From NCBI GenBank assembly GCA_017432545.1, contig JAFRJA010000176.1, forward strand, positions 1 through 32,042: DNA of 32,042 bases, written 5' to 3'. This DNA comes from Erysipelotrichaceae bacterium. Its GTDB lineage: Bacteria; Bacillota_I; Bacilli_A; Erysipelotrichales; Erysipelotrichaceae. The translations under genes were made by a program, and so were the position numbers. Of this stretch, positions 22,459-30,976 are shown piece after piece (position 1 is the stretch's first letter; the number at the start of each line of letters is the position of its first letter). The notes below the pieces were generated by a model. It was not told where the DNA came from. It did no database searches and saw only the letters and a program-made list of their open reading frames with translations.

Positions 22459-23679
22459 CTACAGGCTCATGGAATAGTCCTTACCCTGATTCAGATACTG
22501 CTCGATCTCGTTCTCGATCTCTCGTTGCCTCTGGGCAAGCAGACCGTTGATCACCCTTTTTACCGGAAGTGAGGAATTCCTTCCGGACAGCCTGGATCTG
22601 ACGATATCCGTGTCCTTGTAAATCCTTCCTTTGTTTCCCTCGGATTCCTTGTGGTTCGTATTCTCAAGGATCTTCTCATAGCTGTTTTCTTTCTCGTATC
22701 CCTTTCTTCCGGAAAGAACAGTATTGGCAATCTGCTCCTTTATTTTGACGATCTCTGTGTCTTTCCTTGATGAAACATTTCCACCTGCCTTTGCATTTAT
22801 TTCGGATTCATACCGATCCAAAGCAGTCAGATAATTATCCCATTCATCCCTGCACTCCTTCGACTTCAAAAGACTATCCACTACATTCAATACCGCTTCT
22901 CTGTAGGGGATCATGTTGACAGAATTGATCTGAAGTCTTCCGGAAGAAGGGAGGACGGCATAAAGATCTTTAACGCTTTTCACTTTGCTGAGATCGGTAT
23001 GCTTTGTTTTATCCAGGATGTCCCGCCTGGAAACATTGATATCCCTGAAAAGCTCGGTATATCTTCCGGAATATTCTCTTTTCAGAAGCTGGTTTGCAAA
23101 CATCCTCTTGAAGTCGTCCAGACTTTTCTTCGGAAGTTTGCCATAGGTCCTGTCGAAAGATCCTGAAGGCTCATTCTCAAAGAAAAGGATATGGACATGA
23201 GGATGCGGGATCGTGCTGGTCCTGTTCTCCGGATGAAAGTCCTCCCACCAGGAGACATTGCCTGGATCCAGACCAATCGACTTCAGATAGGAAGGCATAA
23301 TTGTTTTGATAACGGATGAAAACTGCTCCTGGTTCACGATATTGTAATTGGATGCTGTATCATAATCTTTCATGCTCAGAACAAACTCATAGCAGATCGC
23401 TCCGTCTTTGCTAAGGGCTTCGATTCCTTTTTCCTTGAAAGCTTCGATCTTCTCTCGCGTATCCAGATTCCCTTCAGATGAAACGGTATATCCGTATCTT
23501 CCTGTATAGTCCATCATGGAATCAGCTTGTTTTCCAGCATAGCGCTCTGTGTAATCGAAATAGCTTCCTGCTCCTCCGAAAATCGACTGCGGTGTGACAG
23601 TTCCCTTGAAGCAGCTGTTCTTAGGTGCTGACTGCCCTATCCTGAAGTATCTGGCCTTGTTGATAAACTGTATAGGCAT
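22459..23679 (-). CDS. Mobilization relaxase (MobP/MobL-like)
   Basis: 406 residues. The His cluster HPHVHILFFEN (about 159-169) is the metal-binding motif of HUH relaxases. Tyrosine-rich stretches (SYFDYTERYAGK, MMDYTGRYGY) lie near the N-terminus, where the nicking tyrosine is expected in these families. The rest is charged and helical. The start overlaps the stop of the RHH gene by one base (TAATG), a common relaxosome arrangement. It should nick at oriT and lead the strand to the coupling protein. The exact MOB class is uncertain. Confidence 0.85.
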   Translation of the reverse strand: MPIQFINKARYFRIGQSAPKNSCFKGTVTPQSIFGGAGSYFDYTERYAGKQADSMMDYTGRYGYTVSSEGNLDTREKIEAFKEKGIEALSKDGAICYEFVLSMKDYDTASNYNIVNQEQFSSVIKTIMPSYLKSIGLDPGNVSWWEDFHPENRTSTIPHPHVHILFFENEPSGSFDRTYGKLPKKSLDDFKRMFANQLLKREYSGRYTELFRDINVSRRDILDKTKHTDLSKVKSVKDLYAVLPSSGRLQINSVNMIPYREAVLNVVDSLLKSKECRDEWDNYLTALDRYESEINAKAGGNVSSRKDTEIVKIKEQIANTVLSGRKGYEKENSYEKILENTNHKESEGNKGRIYKDTDIVRSRLSGRNSSLPVKRVINGLLAQRQREIENEIEQYLNQGKDYSMSL

Positions 23680-24176
23680 TATTCCTCATCCTCCTCTTCA
23701 TCGTCGTCTTCCGTTATTACATGCGTGTGTACATCTTCTTTTTTCCATTTGATGTGCATATATTCCTCAAGAGCCATATCCCATCTGGATTCCTCTTCAG
23801 TAATGACATCGATCGCCTCCTGTCTGCTTTCCGGCGCTGGAAGTACACTGGGACTTCTGTAAAAAACTTTGTTGCCCAGATCGTTCTTTATAGCCAGAAA
23901 CAGGATCTCTTCTATATCCCTAAGGACCACATTCATTGCCGCCTTAACCTGATCTGTAATCAGTTCATTGATTCTCTCAACAACATCCGGATCCTGTGTT
24001 TCGTTGAGCTTCTTGAAATAGTAGAGTTTGACCGCTTCCTCGATAATCTGGGTCCTGTTCATGGGATTTACTCCAGTTCGTCTGGAAGTTCTCTCGTCCT
24101 CTTCCCTTAGCCAAGCGAGTTTATAATCGATATCTGGATTGAATCTTATTGATGTTGTCTTTTCACTTCTTTTCAT
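23679..24176 (-). CDS. Ribbon-helix-helix relaxosome accessory/regulator
   Basis: 165 residues. I chose the ATG at 24176 (MKRSEKTTSIRFNPDID) because AGAGGAC precedes it and the fold starts here; a longer frame to 24347 would run through the operators. Residues about 5-55 fit an RHH DNA-binding fold (TTSIRF strand, then RTQIIEEAVKLYYFKKL helix). The middle is helical, and the end is very acidic (EDDDEEEDEE). It likely binds the palindromes just upstream, represses its own operon and helps the relaxase at oriT. Confidence 0.8.
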   Translation of the reverse strand: MKRSEKTTSIRFNPDIDYKLAWLREEDERTSRRTGVNPMNRTQIIEEAVKLYYFKKLNETQDPDVVERINELITDQVKAAMNVVLRDIEEILFLAIKNDLGNKVFYRSPSVLPAPESRQEAIDVITEEESRWDMALEEYMHIKWKKEDVHTHVITEDDDEEEDEE

Positions 24177-24197
24177 GTTATGTCCTCTCTTTTTCGT

Positions 24198-24255
24198 TTT
24201 GTAGCAACTTGCTACAAATGTATGGAATTCGAATTGTAGCAACTTGCTACAATTC
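24198..24255. promoter_or_regulatory. Two palindromic operators upstream of the RHH/relaxase operon
   Basis: Palindromes at 24198-24218 and 24231-24255 share the core TTGTAGCAAnTTGCTACAA and are perfect around one central base. Their centres are 35 bases apart. The same core occurs in a pair before the coupling protein gene and singly at 29805-29827. A homodimeric regulator, probably the RHH protein, is the likely ligand. Confidence 0.75.
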
Positions 24256-24281
24256 TCTTTTCCGGTTTGCTTCATACGTTT

Positions 24282-24450
24282 TGTAGTACTGATCTGTACT
24301 ACAGAAAGAATTGTCTCGATATACGAGAAATGGCTTAAATAAAGCAAAAACTCAGCAGAGCTGAGTTGTTCAAATGGGTTTGTAGTACAGACATGTAGTA
24401 CAAACCCTTTATCTTGCTTACGAATCAGTGCAGAAACACTGGATTCGTAA
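24282..24450. other. Candidate origin of transfer (oriT) region
   Basis: This intergenic region next to the relaxase operon holds several dyads: TGTAGTAC-TGATCT-GTACTACA (24282-24303); GGGTTTGTA..TACAAACCC (24376-24407), whose arms again include GTAGTAC; and a long arm pair CTTACGAATC..GATTCGTAAG with GTG/CAC next to the loop (24417-24450). The last is not followed by a T run, so it is not an intrinsic terminator. Dense dyads beside relaxase genes are typical of oriT; the nick site cannot be named from sequence alone. Confidence 0.5.
24344..24369 (-). terminator. Intrinsic terminator after the CHAP gene
   Basis: Minus-strand stem AACTCAG..CTGAGTT followed by TTTTG. It lies within the oriT-like region and would stop transcription coming from the coupling protein/CHAP operon. 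Confidence 0.6.
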
Positions 24451-24464
24451 GATATGAAAAGGTT

Positions 24465-25904
24465 TTATTGCGGTGGATTACAGTATACATAGCCGACTCC
24501 TTTCTTGTACTGGTGCGTCGATACGATCCTCATTGCCCAGTCCGGCAACGAGATGAATTCTTCGAACGTATCGTTCTTGTGGTTGAAGTTCGCTTCGACG
24601 ATGACCATGGTATCCTCGTCGATCACGCCGGCAACGATCCCGGTATGGTTGAAATTGGTCGTCGAGAAGATGGATCCGGGCGTCGGAGATTTCGTGAACG
24701 TCCAACCCTGATCCTTCAGATGCAGATAGGCATCATAGGCAGCATTCTGTCCTCTTCCTCTGAATCCCGGATCGAAACCGTAGTGCTGATAAAAGAGTCC
24801 CCAGGCAAACCATGTACACTGCCCCATGTGATTATCACCATACGGGTTGATCCCTCCCTTATCAGGTCCGTACCAGAGCTTCCTATTGGAGAAGTCAGGA
24901 GCGAAGTCCTCCATACCGATGACGATCGTTCCATTGCCCAGTCCCGGATAGTAATCGGATCCGAAGGCGAAGAGCGCAGGATTGATGTATTCATTAGAAG
25001 AGTTATAGACAGACAGTTTCGTCTCCCCTTCGGAATAGCCGATCACCTCTGTCGCTTCAACGGTCTCTCCAACTTCAAACATCGATTCCAGCCATCCATC
25101 CTTTGATTCGTATCTTGCATAGAGATCAATACCGTTTGCATCGATCTGCAGCAAAATCTCCTTCGAGCTGGCTTTCAGGATCGTTCCCTTCGAGAACGCA
25201 TACAGCATATCTCCCTGCCATACCTGATTCGTGTTGAAGCTGATCTCATAGGATTCCGGATCGACATTCAGACCATAATTTCTGATCATGTTGAAAGTGA
25301 TCTCCTGGTAGGGATATACCCATTCATCCTCCAGGATGATGTTGCAGGCAGTCGTATCATCTTCGACACATTTGCCTCTTCTGATCTCCGGGTAGTAGAC
25401 CCAATCGTAATCATCTACTGTAACAGTCACGTTGTTCTGTGTCTCTTCATGTTCTCCAACTTTCTCGTATTTGAAAACAGTATACTTTCCAAGAACATGG
25501 ATCTTTTTGAAATAGGAATCGTCATAGGATCCAATATATAGCTTATCCTTCATATCGAGAAGCTTCTGGTCATGATAATCAGGATCCAGCATTCCTGTAT
25601 CTTTATTCACATGATCAAGGCATTCCCCTGGATCTTCTTTCGCTTCATAGAGAACGCAGCCTGTCATGGCATTGTAGTCGACTGATACCTTGTTTTCATG
25701 AATGAAATAATCAAGATCGTTGGAGAAGTCCGCATCGTAGGATCCGTCGAAGTTTTCCCTGAGCGTGCCGAACGAATTGCCGAACAGCGATCCCAGATAT
25801 GCGATCGGTGCAAAGATGCAGCATACCGGTATTACTACCAGCAGCGCGACAATAAAAAAGATGCCCATGATCTTTGCAGGCATCCAGAGATACTTATTTT
25901 CCAA
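24465..25904 (-). CDS. Membrane-anchored CHAP-domain cell-wall hydrolase of the transfer module
   Basis: 479 residues from a TTG start that overlaps the coupling protein gene by 11 bases; an ATG eight codons in (MPAKIMGIF) is an alternative. A signal anchor lies at about 10-37. The middle (about 250-330) has the strand pattern of an M23/LytM domain (GTILKAS.., LYARYES, VGETVEATEVIGYSEG) but lacks the zinc-binding His residues, so it is probably inactive. The C-terminal CHAP domain has GQCTWFAWG (Cys near 361), FNHTGIVAG (His near 416) and VEANFN. Such enzymes cut peptidoglycan to let the transfer apparatus through (compare VirB1-like and CwlT roles). Confidence 0.83.
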   Translation of the reverse strand: MENKYLWMPAKIMGIFFIVALLVVIPVCCIFAPIAYLGSLFGNSFGTLRENFDGSYDADFSNDLDYFIHENKVSVDYNAMTGCVLYEAKEDPGECLDHVNKDTGMLDPDYHDQKLLDMKDKLYIGSYDDSYFKKIHVLGKYTVFKYEKVGEHEETQNNVTVTVDDYDWVYYPEIRRGKCVEDDTTACNIILEDEWVYPYQEITFNMIRNYGLNVDPESYEISFNTNQVWQGDMLYAFSKGTILKASSKEILLQIDANGIDLYARYESKDGWLESMFEVGETVEATEVIGYSEGETKLSVYNSSNEYINPALFAFGSDYYPGLGNGTIVIGMEDFAPDFSNRKLWYGPDKGGINPYGDNHMGQCTWFAWGLFYQHYGFDPGFRGRGQNAAYDAYLHLKDQGWTFTKSPTPGSIFSTTNFNHTGIVAGVIDEDTMVIVEANFNHKNDTFEEFISLPDWAMRIVSTHQYKKGVGYVYCNPPQ

Positions 25905-28125
25905 TGTCTAGTTTGTTTCCTTTCTTTTTTTTCATTTTCCTGTTTTTCTTTTTTACTAAAGCAGAAGCATTCTTTTCATCATCTGTCTTTTCCGGTTCCT
26001 TCTGTTCTACAGGTGGATTCTTTTTCTCCTCGGTCGAAACATACCTCTGCTTTATTGCTTCAGCAATATTGAATATCGTCGTTTCAGGTAGTTCCCTTTC
26101 CTCAGGTTCTGGAGTTTCCGGGAGTCTGAATCCGTATCTGTTGAAAGGTCTGAGCCTTGCCTTGTACGGATTCTTCCTCTGCCTGATGATGACCGCTTCA
26201 CCGAAGCTGAGTTTCTGCAGCGCATCCGTGGACATCACCGGAACGATCTCCTTCTCCTGGCGGTTGTGGTTCCATACGATCTTGGATCCGCAGAGTTTGG
26301 AGATCTCCTCCAAAGTCTCGCTTTCTCCAGAAAGAAGATAGTAAAGATTCTGACAGTTGGATCTAATAGTGGATGCCTTGTCCTTTCCATATCTAGTGTT
26401 CAGCTGTGCGAAGTCCTGGATGACGAGATAGAATCTTACTCCTCTGGAAAGACCGGCAGTCAAAGCATTGACGACGTTGTCCCACTTGGCTCCGTTTGCG
26501 AATTCATCCCAGACAACATGAACAGGAATCCGGAGTCTGGAATCCTTCTCCTTCCTAGCTGACTTGATCAGTTCCTCGTAGATCTGCGAAATCAGGATGG
26601 AAGGAAGTTCATGATAGGTTCCCTTCTCGTCGTGAATCGCAATGAAGATCGCTGTCTTCTTTTCTCCCAACTGTTTGAGATCGAAATCGGACACGGACGT
26701 CATCTTCAGGATATCCTCGTTTGTCAGGAAATACTTGATCTTGTCTGCAAATACAGCGGATATGGATCCTCTTGTATTCTCCGGCGCATTGATGAATTCG
26801 TTCAGTTTCATGAATGACATGTCTGTCGGTTTCCTGCAATGCTTCAGATAGTATTCCAGGTTGCTGCAGCATCCTGCTTTCTTTGCGGTATCGCTTCTGT
26901 TTCTTCCCATTTCATGCAGCATCTTCACAGACCGCATATTGATCATCTCATCCGGAAGGAACTGTTTCTTTCCGTTCCTGTCATCTGTCTGTTCTTCCAG
27001 GAGGAAGTTAATATATCCCTCCAGGATCGTTGTAGCAGATGAGGACCAGAAAGGATCCCTGGCATCCTCTTCATGGCAGAGTCTCATTGCGATATCCGAG
27101 ATCAGTTCCTGGGCTTCAGAATAATTGGGTTTAGGCAGTCTCTCCTGCAGTTCCCTGTTTTCTTCTTCAAGAGCTTCAATCTTCTGCCTGACAACATATG
27201 TTTGTTCAACTGATTTCAGATCGTTGATCATAACGCTGTTGACCGATATCTCCTGAGCAATCTTTCTGTATTCCGGCTGCTGCAGCAAATCGCTGTATCT
27301 ATCATAGGCTTCCCTGTATTTCCTGATTATTATTCCGAAGGGATTCCATCTCAGCGATTTCTTAGGTTCAATGAAGTCCACTTTCAGGACATCATATCCT
27401 TCATCGATAAAGGATTGGGCATGGGCCAAATAGTGTTCTCCCTTGACGTCCATAATGATCACTGACTCCCTGCACATCCTGATGATCTGTAGCAGGATCG
27501 AGATGATGAAGAAGCCCTTGCCTGCTCTTGTCGTTCCAGAGATCATGGTATGCGTGTCTTCCGCATCCACCCAGACGGCATTTTTTCTGGTAACGATCGG
27601 AGGGCCTGCTCTTCTGTGGACCTCTCTGTCTTCTTTCATCCAGGTCTTCAGCGTATTGAGCTTTCTGACATCCGGCAGATTAAGCAGCTCGATGATCCGG
27701 TTGTACAGTCTTTTTGGCCCATCAAAAAAAAGGTCGATCTGACCTCTGATTGTTTTGTCTCCTTTGCTTTGCCCCCTGTGATCGAATTCGATCCTGGTCG
27801 TTCCCTTCTTGGCTTCATGGATCCAGGCAAGATGGGATACTCTTTTTCTTTCCTCCATAGTCAGTAATCTGTGCTTATGTTTCTGTCTGGCATTATAAGA
27901 AAACAGAGCATTCCACAGGAAGGAAACAACCGTCATCAGCGACAGAAACAGGACCAGATACAGGAACTCGGGATAGTCATGATATCTTGATAGGTCCGTG
28001 ATGATTCTGAATCTGTCTGTGAATCCGGATCTGACATAGTCTCCCAGAGATATCACCTGAAGCCCCAGGAACAGGCACAGCAAAGGTATGATCACGATTG
28101 AGATTAATGCAAATATCAGCAGCAT
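25894..28125 (-). CDS. VirD4/TraG-type coupling protein
   Basis: 743 residues, with AAGGAAGGA before the ATG. Two N-terminal membrane helices (about 3-25 and 52-73) are followed by Walker A GTTRAGKG (about 193-200), Walker B SVIIMDVKGE (about 223) and HVVWDEFANG (about 538). FWSSSATTILEGYINFLLE is typical of Gram-positive TraG/VirD4 ATPases. It links the relaxosome to a type IV secretion channel. The end is Lys/Glu-rich. No VirB4- or VirB6-like gene is visible, so the element may borrow a channel or its channel genes may lie outside the window. Confidence 0.93.
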   Translation of the reverse strand: MLLIFALISIVIIPLLCLFLGLQVISLGDYVRSGFTDRFRIITDLSRYHDYPEFLYLVLFLSLMTVVSFLWNALFSYNARQKHKHRLLTMEERKRVSHLAWIHEAKKGTTRIEFDHRGQSKGDKTIRGQIDLFFDGPKRLYNRIIELLNLPDVRKLNTLKTWMKEDREVHRRAGPPIVTRKNAVWVDAEDTHTMISGTTRAGKGFFIISILLQIIRMCRESVIIMDVKGEHYLAHAQSFIDEGYDVLKVDFIEPKKSLRWNPFGIIIRKYREAYDRYSDLLQQPEYRKIAQEISVNSVMINDLKSVEQTYVVRQKIEALEEENRELQERLPKPNYSEAQELISDIAMRLCHEEDARDPFWSSSATTILEGYINFLLEEQTDDRNGKKQFLPDEMINMRSVKMLHEMGRNRSDTAKKAGCCSNLEYYLKHCRKPTDMSFMKLNEFINAPENTRGSISAVFADKIKYFLTNEDILKMTSVSDFDLKQLGEKKTAIFIAIHDEKGTYHELPSILISQIYEELIKSARKEKDSRLRIPVHVVWDEFANGAKWDNVVNALTAGLSRGVRFYLVIQDFAQLNTRYGKDKASTIRSNCQNLYYLLSGESETLEEISKLCGSKIVWNHNRQEKEIVPVMSTDALQKLSFGEAVIIRQRKNPYKARLRPFNRYGFRLPETPEPEERELPETTIFNIAEAIKQRYVSTEEKKNPPVEQKEPEKTDDEKNASALVKKKNRKMKKKKGNKLDIGK

Positions 28126-28151
28126 AATATCCTTCCTTTCCTAAAAAGAAA

Positions 28152-28210
28152 GAATTGTAGCAAGTTGCTACAATTCAGTGTGTTCTAGTTTTGTAGCAAG
28201 TTGCTACAAA
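28152..28210. promoter_or_regulatory. Two palindromic operators upstream of the coupling protein gene
   Basis: Palindromes at 28152-28176 and 28190-28210 share the core TTGTAGCAAnTTGCTACAA with those at 24198-24255, in the same pair arrangement with 36 bases between centres. They fill the gap before the coupling protein gene, so that gene probably has its own promoter under the same regulator. Confidence 0.75.
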
Positions 28211-28214
28211 GTAA

Positions 28215-29732
28215 TTAGCCCTCAGTTCTTTCTAGAGCCTTCTGAATGTTGCTGTATACAACATCATCGCCATAGGCTCCTCCATGTTCCATCCTTCTTC
28301 TGATCGCTTCATCGGCCTTTGCGAAGTAATATCTGGCTTTGATCAGGTCCTTCTCAACTCCTTCACCGCTCTCATAGCAGTAGCCCAGTCTCAAAGCGAT
28401 ATCGGCAATACTCTCTCCAAACCCATATTCTTCATAGTCCTCGATTTCGCTATCATAAAGCTTCTTGTAAATCTTGAACGCCTTATCGGCATCCTTATCT
28501 GTTCCATGACCTTTTCTGTACATATCAGCCATTTTATATGTAGCCTGGACTACTTTTTCTTTCGCAGCTTCAGAGAAGAACTTAAATGCTTTATCATAAT
28601 CGGCCTGTCCCAGACGGTTGCTGTAATAGATATACCCAAGGGCATTTGCTGCAGAATACTTGTTGATGTCAAGTTCATACATTTTCAGAAGACATCTCTC
28701 TGCTTCTTTCCAGTCGCACTCAAGAAGTGCATTTCCTCCATATGATCCCCAGGCTTTTCTTTCGATTGCCCAATGAACTCCGGAATTGATTAGTTCGTCC
28801 ATATACTTCCTGAACGCTTTTATCTGTTCCGCGGAAGGATACCTTTCATCTGAAATGCTTTCAAGATATCCGCAGAAGTCCGTCTTCTGTTCGACATCTA
28901 GTTCCATTTCACTTAGCAGTCTGCCCTTGTTTGTTTCATAAGCCTTGTACCAGCTTGGGAAGAAAGCGAGATCATCTTCCTCGAAATCGTACCAGGCGAA
29001 CTCATCGGTGAAGATATCCCATATCGTATCGACAGTCAGATTCGGTTCAACGTTCTTTTGGGTGTAAACATACCTTTGATCTGCGAAGATCTTGTGCCAG
29101 GCAAACAGTGTCCAGGCATCGGCATTTTCAACTCTCTCGCAGAAACACTTCAGATCGTCTTCATTTATCATTACGCTTTCAGAATCGACAGCGAAAGGAT
29201 ATTTTCCTTCTCTGGCAAGCTCCAGTGTAGAAGTATCCAGCCTGAATAGCCTTCTTACCGTTTCTCCATCGGCACAGAAAGGTTTCATCAGTTCAAATTC
29301 ATTTTTCTTAACATATATCGTTTTTTCCTTGACCGATCCATCAGAATCTGGAGATAAATCAAATATGAGTCCGTAGATCCCTTCATCCTGTTTCAAAAGA
29401 TCACTGGCTATCATCGCTTCGCCTCTGCATCTGACATATGAACCGTATCCGAAAGTATCCTCAAAATAATCACAGTCGTTGTAGATGATCTCAAAATCGA
29501 TATTCCACGGCATACCTAATTCTTCAAAATAATGATGCCTCTTGCTTAGAAGATAATTATTTCTCTTTCCGATCTCGAATACTTCTTCATCAAGTTTAAA
29601 GAGTTCTTCCATGCTAAGTTTCTTCAAATCTGTATCACACGCACCTGTCTTATCAACCAGTTGATAGGAAGTTATGTATCCCCGCATATTGTTTCTAAGA
29701 TATTCAACGATTTTTTCTTCATCCAGTTTCAT
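28215..29732 (-). CDS. Sel1-repeat protein of unknown function
   Basis: 505 residues, with GGAGG before the ATG. The last roughly 150 residues hold Sel1-like repeats (ALGYIYYSNRLGQADYDKAF.., MADMYRKGHGTDKDADKAF, LGYCYESGEGVEKDLIKA), which are protein-binding helical repeats. The N-terminal 350 residues are acidic and aromatic, with no family that I recognise; no membrane segment or signal peptide is visible. It is carried between the coupling protein and two other accessory genes, so it is cargo or a host-interaction factor. Function unknown. Confidence 0.75.
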   Translation of the reverse strand: MKLDEEKIVEYLRNNMRGYITSYQLVDKTGACDTDLKKLSMEELFKLDEEVFEIGKRNNYLLSKRHHYFEELGMPWNIDFEIIYNDCDYFEDTFGYGSYVRCRGEAMIASDLLKQDEGIYGLIFDLSPDSDGSVKEKTIYVKKNEFELMKPFCADGETVRRLFRLDTSTLELAREGKYPFAVDSESVMINEDDLKCFCERVENADAWTLFAWHKIFADQRYVYTQKNVEPNLTVDTIWDIFTDEFAWYDFEEDDLAFFPSWYKAYETNKGRLLSEMELDVEQKTDFCGYLESISDERYPSAEQIKAFRKYMDELINSGVHWAIERKAWGSYGGNALLECDWKEAERCLLKMYELDINKYSAANALGYIYYSNRLGQADYDKAFKFFSEAAKEKVVQATYKMADMYRKGHGTDKDADKAFKIYKKLYDSEIEDYEEYGFGESIADIALRLGYCYESGEGVEKDLIKARYYFAKADEAIRRRMEHGGAYGDDVVYSNIQKALERTEG

Positions 29733-29778
29733 AACACAGCCTCCGTCTTTTATTATTATTATTGGTATTTGATTTATT

Positions 29779-29827
29779 ATGGTCGTTTCGAAAGTGACAT
29801 CTGAATTTGTAGCAACTTGCTACAAAT
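29779..29827. promoter_or_regulatory. Regulatory region with a 22-base repeat and an operator palindrome
   Basis: 29779-29800 is a near copy of the 22-base element at 31803-31824 (identical over the first 12 bases, ATGGTCGTTTCG, and ending in GACAT). 29805-29827 is a perfect palindrome with the core TTGTAGCAACTTGCTACAA. Both lie upstream of the Sel1-repeat gene, suggesting control by two regulators. Confidence 0.6.
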
Positions 29828-30964
29828 CTAATTGCGAGTTGTATCTGTTAATCGTGTTTTCATTTTCTCTACAATATCAAACAGTTCCTTATCCAAAACA
29901 AATGGTTCAGTAAAAGCATTAATAACAATGCCTTTAAGCTCCTTTTCATTGTTTCTGGCTAGATTGATGGCATGAAGAAATTCTGTTTCTATTTTTGAAA
30001 AGCCATCCCCATATTCGCCCATTTCTTCATCACTGGAAAATACAGGGAAAAAGAAATCGTCACCGTTCTGAAGGATATCCGGAATCATCCGAATCTGGTC
30101 CTTGTTTGAAAACTCCATGCCCTTCATTGAAGACAGATCATCACCCGCCTCATCAACCATCTTTTCGATGGCAGTCTGATCGTTTTCAGACAGCACACAG
30201 GTACAAGGAACCCAGACATCGCTGTCTCTGAGCAGCTCAAGAATGTTAAAGAAGTTTTCTTCGTTTCTTTCGTTGTTGAATCTGCCTATAGCCTCTTTCA
30301 ACATCAGACCATCTTTGAGATCTTCTCTCGTAATCTTTGCAGTCGGGTTCATATCGCATACGCAAATAATCCTATCATCGTCTGTTTTTTGAACGAAAAA
30401 TCCGATCGTATCTCCGATGTGATATCCGAAATCCTGATAAGGTTCATTCAGCATCTCTCCAACGATGAAGTGCTCCTGCAGTCCGCTGATCCTGACCCAG
30501 CAGGCTTCTGTCTGATTTCCTTCTTTGTAAAGAAGCACCTGCACGTCATCTATACAGATCGGATCCCTTGATTCATCGAGGAATTCCATGGTTCTGCTGT
30601 TCATGATCTCTTCATCACATTCATATCCATCGATTATGGAGTCGATTGTTTCTTTGTTTGCAGCACATAGTTCATCCCTGTTCTCCAGAACGATAGCGTC
30701 AGTATCATTCAATACTTCTGCCTTAATGAAAACCCTGATTCCCTCAGGACGGTCATTGAATATCTGTGGTGTTCCGTTTTGGCTGCTTGCAGTACTCAGT
30801 ACTTCAAAACGGAAACCAGTTTCATGATCAACATATCCGTAAGTCAAAACGCTGTCCGCTTCATGCGAATGCTCGAAATCCTTTACAGTGTTTCCAATTG
30901 CATCAATAGGAAAAAGAGCGAACTGGTGATAAAAAGGCCTGAATCCTTTAGCAGAATACTTCAT
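29828..30964 (-). CDS. Two-domain protein: DUF2314/DUF4026-like N-terminal part and SseB-like C-terminal domain
   Basis: 378 residues, with GGGGGAG before the ATG and 12 bases after the macro-domain gene, so probably co-transcribed. The middle (about 155-215) has CWVRISGLQEHFIVGEMLNEP and GYHIGDTIGFF, a pattern of DUF2314-like proteins. The C-terminal part (about 235-370) has FFPVFSSDEEMGEYG and LKGIVINAFTEPFVLDKELFDIV, as in SseB N-terminal domains. Both domains are common in accessory loci with poorly known roles. It has no signal peptide, so it is cytoplasmic. Confidence 0.75.
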   Translation of the reverse strand: MKYSAKGFRPFYHQFALFPIDAIGNTVKDFEHSHEADSVLTYGYVDHETGFRFEVLSTASSQNGTPQIFNDRPEGIRVFIKAEVLNDTDAIVLENRDELCAANKETIDSIIDGYECDEEIMNSRTMEFLDESRDPICIDDVQVLLYKEGNQTEACWVRISGLQEHFIVGEMLNEPYQDFGYHIGDTIGFFVQKTDDDRIICVCDMNPTAKITREDLKDGLMLKEAIGRFNNERNEENFFNILELLRDSDVWVPCTCVLSENDQTAIEKMVDEAGDDLSSMKGMEFSNKDQIRMIPDILQNGDDFFFPVFSSDEEMGEYGDGFSKIETEFLHAINLARNNEKELKGIVINAFTEPFVLDKELFDIVEKMKTRLTDTTRN

Positions 30965-30976
30965 TTTGCTCCCCCT

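Noticed and set aside
24198..29827. The TTGTAGCAA palindromes read as intrinsic terminators
   Set aside because: No T run follows them on either strand, and they sit upstream of genes in regular pairs. Operators fit better.
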